From Neospora caninum Liverpool (lineage: Eukaryota; Apicomplexa; Conoidasida; Eucoccidiorida; Sarcocystidae): a DNA stretch of 64,000 nt. The DNA lies in the NCBI RefSeq assembly GCF_000208865.1, contig NC_018398.1, forward strand, positions 1,798,001 to 1,862,000, read 5' to 3'. Of this stretch, positions 27,091 through 38,800 are shown one piece after another (the stretch's first letter is position 1; each line of letters starts with the position of its first letter). The position numbers and the translations under genes are program-made. The notes below the pieces were generated by a model. It saw nothing but the letters and a program-made list of their open reading frames with translations. It was not told where the DNA came from and did not search any database.

Positions 27091-28752
27091 TCACTGTTTA
27101 GGGTCTTCCTCTTCATTCCGGTCGTTCGCATCTCGATCCTTATGTGCCTCCGCGTGTTCCCCTTCCCGGTCTGCCTTCTCGTCCATGTCTTCCATGTCTT
27201 CGACGCCTTCTCTGTCTTCCCCTTCTTCCGAAGCTTCGTCGTCATCCCTCGCTTCCACGTCTTCGCTCTCGGCCCTCCCTTCCCGGCCGTTTGAGGCTTC
27301 CGACTCTGAGCGGCTGCCAGCCGCGAAGACGCGCCGCTCGCTGCCGTCTCCGTCCACCGCTGCTCTGTCCTCGCCGAGCCCTGTAGGCGAGAGAGGAGGG
27401 CGAAGCAAAGAAGTAGAAGGCGACGACGGAGAAGAGGAAGAAGCAGAAGAAGAGACACGTGAAGACGAAGGCGGAGAGACAGGAGCAATGGAGTCTGTAG
27501 AACGCGGAGAGTCTGAGAGTTGCGAAGCCGCAGGCGAGGAACCCGACGTCGACGCGGAGGCGGGAGACGAAGCTAGTCTGTTTCGGTTCTTTCCCATCGG
27601 ACTGAAAGAGAACTGCGCAGACGGAGGCTCTGGCGCGTGACACGATTCCGAATTCGAAGGCGATCTTGAGTAACCCTGTCCTTGCGGCGTACACGAGGAC
27701 ACCTCCCGCGTTCTGGTGGAGACCGGAGGGCCGGCAGACGCCCCAGGTTCCTCAACCGCATGCGTCAGCGAGGGCAGAGAGAGATCCACCACAGGCTGCG
27801 AGGTGTGCTCGGGACTGGAGACACCGTCGGATTCGCTGAGATGCAGAGGTGGAGCCGCGGGCGGCTCGTACGGGAGCGAGGCTGGCAGCACAGGCGCAAA
27901 GTTTGAATCGGACGAAAGAGAAGACGGGAGGATATCCTGAGGCCGCAGGTCGGTAACTTCTAGATTCGACAAAAGAGTTGCGAAAAAACCTGAGAAGATG
28001 CTGCACGCCATACAGGCCGTCTGACAAACACGAGAAAAAAGACAACGAGCGCTTTGTCAAACAGCAGGCGAGGTACAGAGGAGCCTAAGGGAGTCGTCCA
28101 CGCGCGAACATCGCAGAAACGGGAGCGTGTGGCGAAACAGGAAATGTAGAGACGCACGCAAAGCAAGAGAGACAGAGAAAGAGATAGACATACGGAGAGA
28201 TAAAGAGATCTAGACAGGAACATATATATGCACATGGAGGGTCGGCAAAGACGGGGATATGGCAAGGGGAAGGGGAGAAAAGAGAAGGTGAGAGAAGCAG
28301 AGGGCGAGTCCGAGTCGACGGAAAGAAGGCAGAGCCGTGCACAGCAAGGGAAATTGGAGAATCGACAGAGGAACCGCAAAAGGAAGGAACGAGGATCTGA
28401 CGAGAACGCGGCCGCGAAGGCGAACCAACAGAGACAAAACGGAAGAGAACCTTACGGAGATGATGAGGCGGATGATGCCAAGGCGCCTCAACACGACGAA
28501 GGCGCAGCAGCCGAGGAAGAAGAGGAACGCGAACCAAATAAGCTGTGAATCAGTTTCAGCCCTGGAAAAATCAAAGCGAAAGACAGAACGCACCCGCATC
28601 TGCGCTGCTCTCGGGATAGCAGGATTACACACATCGGGAATACAACAGGCGCCAGCGAAGGAGCAGAAAAATGTGACATACGTCCACGGTCTCTCAAGTA
28701 GAATGCTTGCATGGATCTTATAACGACAGATCTATATCGATCTATCTATACG

Positions 28753-28784
<32 letters not shown>

Positions 28785-30510
28785 TATATACACCTATTTT
28801 CTTAGGGTATCCTGGCCGACCCCGGGCGCTCGCGCTTCGTGTGGCATCGCGCGTGCAGAGATCCTTTCTTCAACGTTGTGCCTTTCGAAGATAGCAATAC
28901 TCTCAAAGACAAGTCTGCTGAGAGATGCACTGCACATGCAACGCCCGACGGAACCGAAATTGTGTAGTCGTTCTTCGCTTTCCGCCGCTCGGCGGCCACG
29001 GCTCAGCACACGAGCAGTCGCAGCTACATGCGTTTCTCTCCCTCCTTTTTCTGTGTTTTCAACCATGTTGGATCCCCTATCGGGGACCGGTTTTTCGAAC
29101 GCCACTCTCAAACGACACCCTATACAGCTCTTCGCCAGACGCAAAATACCTCTATCAACCCAGTTAGTTTATCCATATGCGATCTATATCTACATAGTTA
29201 CACACATATATATAATATCGTGTTTATTTATACATATGTATCCGTGTATCCATCTAGAGCGTCGATATCTACATAGATCGATATCTCTAAATGTGCATAT
29301 ATGTAACGTTTTTTCGTAGAAACAGAAGCACAGGCGCAATGGAAACAGGCAGAACGCATATTTTCGAGCAGGCACTAAGGGCAGGGGGCGTCTCCCTTGT
29401 TCCCAGGCACGCCACATCTCATGCCCGGACATTACTCGTACACGACGCTTTTGGAGACACAAACTCGGATGTGCAGCAACAAAAGCGACGCGAACACGGA
29501 ACGTTAAGAAGGGCGGAAACACGCAAGTACGTATAGACGCCCACGCATTCCAAGAGGTAGATGAACAGCATACACATCTATGCACCTAGAAAAAAATGCA
29601 TACGCATACACGCAGGTATATATATATATATATATATATGCACATACATGTTTATGTACATGATTGTGCTCATGTGTATAGGGTGCAGTGGAGATATATA
29701 CAAGGGAAACAAGAAAGAACGAAGGCGACGCCTCCGGGCGGAGGGGGACACCCAGAGATCCTGTTTCAGTGCAGCGGCGACAGGAGAGAGACCGGACTGT
29801 CTCCTTCGCGGTGCTCAGCGGTTGACAAGTTCCCCAAGGCTCTCTCTTCCTTCGCCTTCTCACAGTGGACAGTCTGAGATGCCACCGACGACGTCGTGGC
29901 CCACAGTGCACATGCTCATAAACGTTGGAAAAGACAGAAACGCCCTCTCGAGTCAGACACAAAGACAGAAACGAAAACAGCCAACAGCGGCCAGGAACAG
30001 ATACAAGCAGCCTCAGATATCACTGTATATATATATATATATATATATACATGTAGTTCTATGCATATACATCCAAGTATATATATGGTATGTATATTTA
30101 TGAATAAATGACTAGCAAGGGCAAAATGGTCCGATAAAAGCTGGAGAGACGTCCACACGCAGGCGCATGCACCCTTTTGCTTTGGGTCTGGTGGCAGAGA
30201 GGCCTCCATCGGGTCGGCAGGCACACAGACACAGGCGCTGTCGGACGCGATTTTTCTGCTCTTCCTCGGAGACAGCGGGAAGACGCGGGGGTGAAAGCAA
30301 ATGGCGATCAACGCGCAGTCGGCGCCCTCTCCCCCTGCCGCATCCTCTCTTCTGCATGCGAGGGAAAAGGGGCCGAGACCCACTCTCACGCGGATCTGGA
30401 GACACGCATGCACTTGAATAACGCCACGCGAACCGACATAGGCACATATGGATACATACCTATACAAACACTGAAGTATGTATGCACATATACATATATA
30501 CATACATACA

Positions 30511-30548
<38 letters not shown>

Positions 30549-31670
30549 CATAGGGAAGTATAAACAAACAGATACATGCACAGGTATGTGTGTAACGAGA
30601 TGCGGATACACGTGCATTTATGACATTTTCGCGTTTCGAAGACACATGTTTGCAGCCCCGAGCGCCGCGACTTCGCGGAACGGCCGTGGAGGCGCCGCGA
30701 AGCCTCAGAGGCTGTCGCGTGCCTCTCAAGGGACGGCGCGTCTTGTCTGGGGATTCGACCGCGCGCAGGCCGAGCCCGCGCGCGAAAAAACAAACGCCGA
30801 GACGAACGGCCGCGAGACACGCGCGTGACGTGGAAACCGAGAACGCGAAGCGCATGCATTTGAAGAACCAAAGCCGACATTCACACGACACGCTCACAGA
30901 CAGCGAAATGGAAAAGACGAACACCAGACGAGACATCTGCAGGCGTCGACAGGATAAGCACCTAGACCACAATCCGACTATAAATATTCAGTTACGGATT
31001 TGCGTGGAGGATTCGGACTCGCTCTGTGGACGGTAGTAGTTGCGTGAACAAACACAGGCGAGAATGAAAGGCGACGAGCGCACCAAACACCAGAGGGGCT
31101 TTTGCCAGGTGCAAAAAGAGAGTTCGTCGTTCGACGCCCGGAAAGCGCAAAGGAGTCGGAACGCGTCGCGGGAAGTTCGCCGCCGCGGCTGAGACAGCAC
31201 GAGAACGCGCGGGCGGAACAGGGGCAGAGAAACACGGAGCAGGAAAGCCCAAGGAAGCAAAGGAATGAAGAAAACGAGAAAAAGGAGAGAAGAAAAAAGC
31301 GAAATACCTCTTCTTGAGAGCCGCGAGAATGCCCTTCGCCGAGGCCAGCCGATCTCCGAAGACTGCAGCGCAAGTACCGCAGCTCGACCATCAACGCAAG
31401 ACAACAATTTTTTCCTATCGTGACTTCGTCGTCACAGTCCCCTTCGTTTCACCACAAGAGAGTCACTTCCACATATGCACTCACGCATATTCACGTAGCT
31501 TCCATATATATATATATATATATATAAAGGCATGTGTATGCACCACTAAGCACCTGCAGATTCCACGTATGTGCAAAGAAAGACATCTAGAGAACCATCG
31601 TGTTCGTATACACGCATGCTTACACGAATCCACGGCACCACCACACATGCCTCTATTTGTGTCCCTGTAA

Positions 31671-31701
<31 letters not shown>

Positions 31702-34700
31702 CATACAATAGGGTACGGGTATGCGTAGAATCATGGAAACGCGTCTGTGCGTTTTGACAGGCGACAGAGGCGCGTGCACAGTTCCGCGTTTGTGTCTCTC
31801 TTGACTCGGCCTTTTTCTCGGCAGACGGAAACACACGCAGAGAGCGCGTTCCACTGCGCGCTAGGGGAAGCCCACGAGAGGACCAAAAGGAGACACACCG
31901 CCGCGGAAGACTGCTGAAGTGCGACAGTGCCACAGCAACATTGAAACGCGCGCCGAACGGAAACCAGGAAAACTGTGCGAAACACAGAACCGCTGGAATA
32001 CGAGAGAACCACGGCGCATGTGTCGTGGGAAAAGCGACAAGGCGCAGAGACACGCGCAGGTCGATGCAGCGCCCGTCGGCCCTCTGTGGTACTCCCAGAG
32101 GCGCGTCTTTTTTCCCCAGCCGTCACCAGCGGGAGAAGACCGCTGCGTCGAGAAGTCGCGCAAAGCGTCTCACGATCGCTAGCCGCGACGACAGACCTAG
32201 AGGAACTCGCCTTCTCGCGGCCTTTGCTCGTCTCGTCGACCACAATCCTCCGCTCTTCTCCCCTCCTCTCTCGTTTTTTCCTCCGCGACGTCTCTTGATG
32301 TATGCCTCCCTTTCGCTCCAGATGGCTCTCTCTCTCGACCTCCCCTTTTCGCGCGTCTCCCGCAGCCGGCAACGGCAACGCGACGCCCCCGAGTCCCGCC
32401 CTCTCGTGCGCGCTCCACGCGGCGCGCGCATGCAACCGGAAACACGCACATCGCTGTCTCTGGTCTCCACAGAAGCCGCACGCAGCTGCGAGTGCGAAAA
32501 AGAAGCTGGCGGCGCGGTGACGAATACGCAAAAGCAGCAGAAGACACCCCCTTCGCGCATGCGCGCGCCCTCGCCTCGCTTCTCGGATGCGACGGCTCAG
32601 ACGCCCCCCTAGCCGTTTGAGGGGCTCGAGACGAAACGAACAAGCAAAAGGAAAACGCCGAGAAACGGAGGCAAATGACCAGAAGGCTCTACACACAGGC
32701 ACGCGGCGGCCGCCACGCCAGACTGCATGGCAGCGTCTCTCAAACCCCACGCGAGAAGTGAAATCGCAAACGCCCCTGAGAGTGGCAAGACAAAAATAAA
32801 AACGGTTTAGTTGACACGCATCGGCGAGCCAGGACGCGCGTCCAAACAGACGTAGGCGACTCAAAAAACGAGAGAAGCAAGCTTCACAAGAAAGACAGAA
32901 TCGCCCTCGCGGGCGAAAGGAAATCTCACCGTTGTATGTGGATTCTGTCTGTTCAATGGCCGCCGAGGATTTCTGCAGTTGGCGTTGCGTCTCTTGCATG
33001 CGCTGCAGCTCTTCCGCCATGACTGCGCGCGTGTCCCTCAGCTGGCTTTGGCGCTTCTCGCCGCTCTCGCCGTCCTCGCCACTCGCCTTCCTCTGCACGT
33101 CTGGGCGCACATCGCTGCTATTGAGCAGCGTAGCCGCTTCGTCCTTTGCGTTGCGCGCCTCCGCTCTCCGACCTTCCTCGCGGGGCACACTGTCCTCTGT
33201 GAAGCCGAGAGCTCCGCCCGCGAAACTCGAGGCGCCCTGGGGGCCGCCAGCCTGCGCGCTCGCAGCTTCTCCAGTTGGCCGCGTTGCATGCGCCTCTTCC
33301 GCCAGCTTCCCAACTGCATGCGCATGCGGCGCGTGACCCGAGGGCGCCTGACTGGACGCAAAACGGAACGGGCAGACGGGGGAAAAGAGAAGAAAGGAAG
33401 TGAGAGACAAGCGAAAGACGTTAAAGAAGAGAAGGACGACAAAGAAGAGAAGCGAACGCGGCTAGGAGGCGAAGGAAGCCGCTCGCTTACGTCAAACATT
33501 TAGCCGGATGGCATGCGATCTCGGAAGACAAGAACGGAGAAATGAGAGTCAGAAGGAAGGAAGGAGACAGCACCGGCCGCGCGCGAGGAAAGAGAAAAAA
33601 GGCAAACGAAACGTCTGCGAGACCGTTGCGAAGCCGGCAGACTCTTGCGCAGTCGGGAGGCGGCCTTCGAAGGCAGCAAACAGAAGAAAGGTTTCGCGTA
33701 CTTTTCTGTCGCCTCCAACGCATTCACGTAGTTCGCCATACGCATGGTGTGGAAATGCCGCTCCGTGCGTTGCCACCAAGCAGACAGCTGTGATTTGAAC
33801 CTAAAAAGAACAAACGTGCAGCGATGCCAGTGCATGTTTGCTTTTTTTAGGACAGGCGAGGCGACTATTCTCTGCCGACGTTCGCGAGTTTCGCATCGCC
33901 TCGAAAAACGCGAACCTTTGTGCCGCCTTTCCCACTCTTCGTCAGGGCGGAGGAAACTGCATCCGCTTGTGAAGGCGCCTGCCCCGATGAATATTCCTTT
34001 TCTCTGAAGCACACTCCCCTTCTCGTCGCTAGTATGACCTCAAAGTACCATAAGCCCCATCCCCCCTCCCCCCCCCCCTACCCCCCTCCCCGGCCGCCTT
34101 CTCGCATTTTCAAGCCTCGCAGCGCATGCGTTGCGGAGAGGAACGGCAAACGAAGAAAAGGCAAAGAACCACAAAGACGAAGAGCGCACGGGTGACTGAT
34201 GGTGACTGACGACGACGGCCGAAGCCTGCTAACAGTAGGGGACAAACTGACCAGAAAGCCTCCCAACAGGCGCGTCAACTCCCCTCAAGTCGAGGCGATT
34301 CCCCTCCAGTCAAGGCGCCTCCCTCCTGCGTCTCTCCCGTCCCTTGTCGTCCCCGAAGCGTTTGCCTTCCCATGTTGCCGGCCTTACGTTTGCAAGTTTT
34401 GTTGGTGGTACTGCTGGAGCTGGAGCAGCTGTTCGCGCTGGAGACGCGCCGCAGCCGCCGCTTTGGAGGCGTCTGTACCCGGAGCCGAGAGCGACAGAGA
34501 CAAGAAGCAAGAGAGAGAAGGAAGCGACGGGAGAGCGGCCGGGGCCAGCGGGGCGAGAGGCGCCGCGCCCTGTCTCTCTGCGCCCTGCGCGGCGGCGTTG
34601 CTCCCATGCATCTGTTGCTCCTGCAGGTGGAGCAGACGGTCGACGAGAATCTGCGACTTCCGGACGAGTAGCGCGTAGCGGCTGATGCGGCGCGCGACGC

Positions 34701-35328
34701 GGCCACGGAACTGAGAAGAGAAAAAGAAAGGAGAAAACCAAAGAGGGGACTGCGAAGCGGTGAGAGCGGAGGCGCAGAGCGGGGGCTGCAGAGAGGGCGT
34801 TGGACGCCAGAAGCAGTGACGCTCCCCGAGGCGGGAGAGGCTGTCACGAGCGTGGAGCGGATTCGCAGTAAAAAAGGGGAGAAGAGGGAGAAGAGCGACA
34901 GAACTGCAGAACTGGAAGGAAAGGGCTCGTAGACCGGTGGAGATGCAGGCAGGCATAACGGCAAACGCATGGCCAGCAGCGGAGCGAAAAGAGAGCAACG
35001 AAAAAAGACGGCACATCGTGAAGCCTCGCACAGCGGGAAGCGCTCGGGGGACACAAAAACTGAACGATAACTGGAAGGGAAACTTAGGGCCTTACATGAA
35101 CAAGCTGGTCATGCTGGGCCTCGTGCCCAGGCGCGCTGTCGCTCAAGAGGCTTCGAAGCGAATCATTCAGAATCGCCAAGTCGCGCATCACATCTTGCAG
35201 CTGAGCAACCGCTTCCGCTGGAGGTAGGTGCTGAAGCATTCGCTGCTGGAAAGATAAGCAACAAAAGGAACAGATGCACACCACCGAGAGATAACCACAA
35301 AACCAACAGCCTCAGCAACCCACACACA

Positions 35329-35379
<51 letters not shown>

Positions 35380-35566
35380 TGACATCTCAAGCGTCTTATG
35401 AGCTATTCGAATGCCTACACAGGTCCACATAGGTGAACATACATGAAGGCATATTCCCATATATATATATATATATATATTTGCAAATGTTTACATCCAA
35501 AATTAACTACGAATCTAGACCCGTACCGAGATGCCCACGCATGTACAGACACACCTTCATATGCGT

Positions 35567-35602
<36 letters not shown>

Positions 35603-35879
35603 GGGCGTGTGCAAACCCACGTAGACATGTATATCTCAGTATCAATATCGAATGTGCATATAAACATGTATATTGAAATGACGCAGTTACCTCGAGATCC
35701 CGCTGCTGTTGGGCGGCGTCGGTGCCGGGAGCCTTCCGAGCGCGATGAGGCGGAGCAAGAACTGCTGCTTGTGTGGCATTCGTTGCTGGGCCACTTGTCC
35801 CTCTCTCGCCTCTCCGATCGTCTCTCATCCCCTCCCCAGAGGCTCCACTTCCTCCTCTCGGCCTACAGTAGCGATTCAT
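27091..35879 (-). CDS. SEC20: Sec20-family SNARE (BNIP1-like) with long C-terminal tail
   Basis: ER-anchored Q-SNARE acting in Golgi-to-ER retrograde fusion with the Dsl1/NRZ tether. Exons (minus): 35879-35691, 35245-35096, 34710-34388, 33800-33702, 33351-32930, 31362-31308, 28561-28456, 28020-27091; 2274 nt, 757 aa, all phases close. Residues 64-250 align with the N-terminal helical region of BNIP1/Sec20, including a block with a conserved Trp (KSQLSAWWQRTE) matching the K-Q-x-x-x-W segment. The SNARE helix lies about 365-413 (EELQRMQETQRQLQKSS onward), followed by the transmembrane segment at about 420-437 (LIWFAFLFFLGCC). Low-complexity inserts occur at 130-215 and 255-350. The last exon adds ~310 Ser/Glu-rich residues after the membrane anchor, ending EEEDPKQ without an HDEL-type signal; this is unusual and is the least certain part. 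Introns 5 and 6 hold several TA microsatellites. Confidence 0.85.
28750..28781. repeat. (TA)n microsatellite in SEC20 intron 6
   Basis: TA dinucleotides after a TATC-rich lead-in. Further short TA runs occur in the same intron at 29617-29640, 30025-30049 and 30511-30546. Confidence 0.93.
31504..31696. repeat. Pair of TA microsatellites in SEC20 intron 5
   Basis: Two TA runs, 31504-31526 and 31671-31696, separated by about 145 bases of ordinary sequence, close to the small exon at 31308-31362. Confidence 0.93.
35332..35602. repeat. Three TA microsatellites in SEC20 intron 1
   Basis: Runs at 35332-35375, 35459-35480 and 35575-35602 together make up much of the 445-base first intron. Confidence 0.93.
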
Positions 35880-38800
35880 TCTCGTCTACACATGTATACC
35901 TTTTCTACTGAACTCGAATCTCCTTGGCGATGCCAGGCATGAAAATATATACATGTATATATATATATATATATATCACATATATATATAGGATATGGAC
36001 GTATCCCCTTAGCGCTTGCGCCCTGGAGACAAGACCCAGGTGAGACTGTAGGAGCCGTATGTACTCGCGGGAGAAGAATTTCATTCGTGAGAAGAGGCGA
36101 AAGCGAGGCCGAGATATGCGAAAATTAGCACTGCGTGTGTGTGGGGCAGCGCGGTTTGTCGGTTTGAGAGGCGCTGACGCCTGTCGGCGTTCGTCCGAGC
36201 GCATGCACGATGCGCATAAAGACGCGAGAAGGCATTCGAAGCGCCGTCTGCGCGTTCCGCAGGAACTCGGCTCTGTGCCGCGAAGGCGCGGAAAATCCGA
36301 GCAGGCAGCGAGAAGGAAGACACGTGTCAGTGGGACAGAAAGGGCGAGTGCCGGTAGAGATGCAGGCCTGCCAACCTCCGACGTCGTCACACGGGCGGAG
36401 GTTGGGCACGCCAGAGGCAGGTGCGAGGCAGGAGAGAGGAGAAAGGAGACATGAAAAAATAAGGAAGCGAAGCGTGGCGAGCAGACCCACGGGAGCACGA
36501 CGCTGGAGAGGTGTTATTTTCCGCCTCCGGACGCGCGAGAGGACGACGACGCTGCGATGGCAGCAGGGAATCGCACGTAGCGGCTCGAAGGCGAAAGCGG
36601 GAAGACCCGCACCGAGCGGCAAGCGAAGACGCGTTCGGGTCGAGAGCAGAAGCAGTGGAAAGTGAGGCGGAGCGAACCTCGCAGAGGAGCCAGCGTGGCG
36701 AAAACGAAAACAGGGCGGCCGGAAAACGGAGGGGTGAAACGCGATTTCGCGATTCGTAGCGTGTGCATGGCCTGTCGGGGAAAACGCGGAACGCGGCTGT
36801 CAGTACGGGGAAGAGATGAAGCAGCACCAGAACGACCGCCAAGAGCAGGAGACGAGACGAAGGCGCTTCCCGCGGGTGCTCGGTTTCAGCGGATGCGGAG
36901 AAAGAAGAGACGGGCGAGCGAACGCGAGAAAAAGCGACTTCGAGAGCTATCAGGCGAAGCGAGCAAGACGCGCCCGAAGCTTTGCACTTGGACGGGCACT
37001 CGGGGAAAGCCCCGCTGTGCTTAAAAGACGGGAGCGAAGGGAAAGGTGGAGGGCTTCGAAGGTTCCTAAGGAGACAAAGGGGCAAAAAAAGGCAGAAAAA
37101 GCAGACAGATTGGAACACAGCAGAAGAACGTATGTGAATCTTTCGCTCTCGAGGTCACTCACTGGCAACCTCGACAAGATTCGTCTTGTCAGTGAAGCGG
37201 CGAAAAAGACGCGCAGAGTAGACACAGCGCCACCCGTCAGCTGCTCAGCCAGCGCCAAAAATCCCAGCATCAAGGGAACGCACCACCCTCGACCTCCGCT
37301 TGTTCCTCGGCCTCTGTTGTCGCTCCTTTGAACTGTCTGGTGCCGGCGCACCACTTTTCATGTGCAAGCACAGGACAAGAGTTAAACTCGGCATGTGTAT
37401 GCGCATCTACACGTGTACATTTGTAGCTTTGCGTGTACTTTCAGAGGCTAGCTTGCATGTGTCTGGTGAGCGCTGAAGCACGAGCCAAAAAGCTGCTGCA
37501 TGTCCGGTTGCCTCGGGGCTTCAGGCCAAAAGAGCGAAAACACTGGAGGCAGTCGTCTCGAACTTTCTGGCTGTAGCATGCTTTTCTGTGGCTGTATAAG
37601 CCTGTATCAGCGGACTTGTGGAGATGCACATACCTGCACGTGTATTCCGAGTACGGACCACGAACACCCGTGCTGACACCGAGGGAGCGGAGAGAGTTTG
37701 TCAACTGCTTTCAAAGAAGAAAAGAAGGGACATGCGACTCCAGGACCGTACGTGGTGCTGCTCCGAGAGCGATTGCTCGGGTGTATGTACACCCAATACC
37801 TGCTGTGTCAGGTGTATCTGCACCGCAAATCCGTCCGAGTCTTGCGCAATCGGCTAAGACCACGAGCAAAAATCCAGGCAAACCGCCCGAGTCTCCATGC
37901 AGGTGAGAGGGAAACGAAAAGTCGCAGGTTGCTCACATGCAGCGACACCGCGGGGCTGGGCAAAAAAGAAGGAAGAAACAGAAAAGGAACGTGGACTGCT
38001 CAGATGTGCTGTCCCGTTGGCAGCCAAGTCACTGACACGACACCCGCACACTGGCAGTCGCGCAGGAACTGCCTCGATGAATGATTAACTCGCTTCTGGA
38101 TGAGACAGCGGGCAGAGAAAAGAAAGACGAGAGCGGAGCTCTCAACGGAAGAGATGAGACACACCAAAAAGCCGAGTAGGCTTCTTGCTCAGAGACAAAG
38201 TCGTGTGAGTGGGAAACGCATGCACCGTCGGCCAGCACGCGTCCGGGGCAAAAAAGCCGGGCACCTGGAATGAGTCTTCAGACCATTCGTCAGGCCTTTT
38301 GCTCACGGCGAAAAACAGAACAGCGGAAAAACGTTACGTGCTGCCTCCGTTCTCTCGGCTCAAAAGACACAAAGGTACCGCTACTTCCACTGCCGCCTTG
38401 TGCCCGCCAAACCGCCGGAGAAATATGTCCAAGAGCGCGGTGGAGGATGCCGCTCCAAAACTGCTTGTTCAGACTTTCGTTCCTCCGTTTCTGTGTTCCA
38501 ACCTTCGGCTCGGCTCATCAGCTTCCGCGTGTGTTACCGAAGAAGGCGTGAGACTGAACTTCGAAGCACGTGCCACACCCGAGAGCCGCGGCCTCCACAC
38601 CACTTCGAGCAACGCAATGTCGACGGTGGGTTTCTGAATTGCCGCCGGAAAACGGAAAAACTCGGACCCCAGAGCCGCAACTCTCCTTTGCAGAAAATGG
38701 GGATTTCTCTAGACTAATGTTTTGTAACTGCTGGAAGGTTCTTCGGACAAGGGAGGTCACACTGCTTCGCTGCGAAAAGATGGCGCAACTAACGTCAGGA

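Noticed and set aside
27091..27640. Plus-strand Glu/Ser-rich frame opposite the last SEC20 exon
   Set aside because: It is the antisense of a low-complexity coding region with no splice support.
36000..36130. Minus-strand peptide MKFFSREYIRLLQSHLG that might be an extra 5' SEC20 exon
   Set aside because: No convincing splice pair to 35879, and known Sec20 proteins do not need it.
37150..37300. Possible minus-strand first exon with a hydrophobic start (MLGFLALAEQ) and a GTGAGT donor
   Set aside because: No downstream exon joins it in phase, and SEC20 already has a plausible start at 35879.
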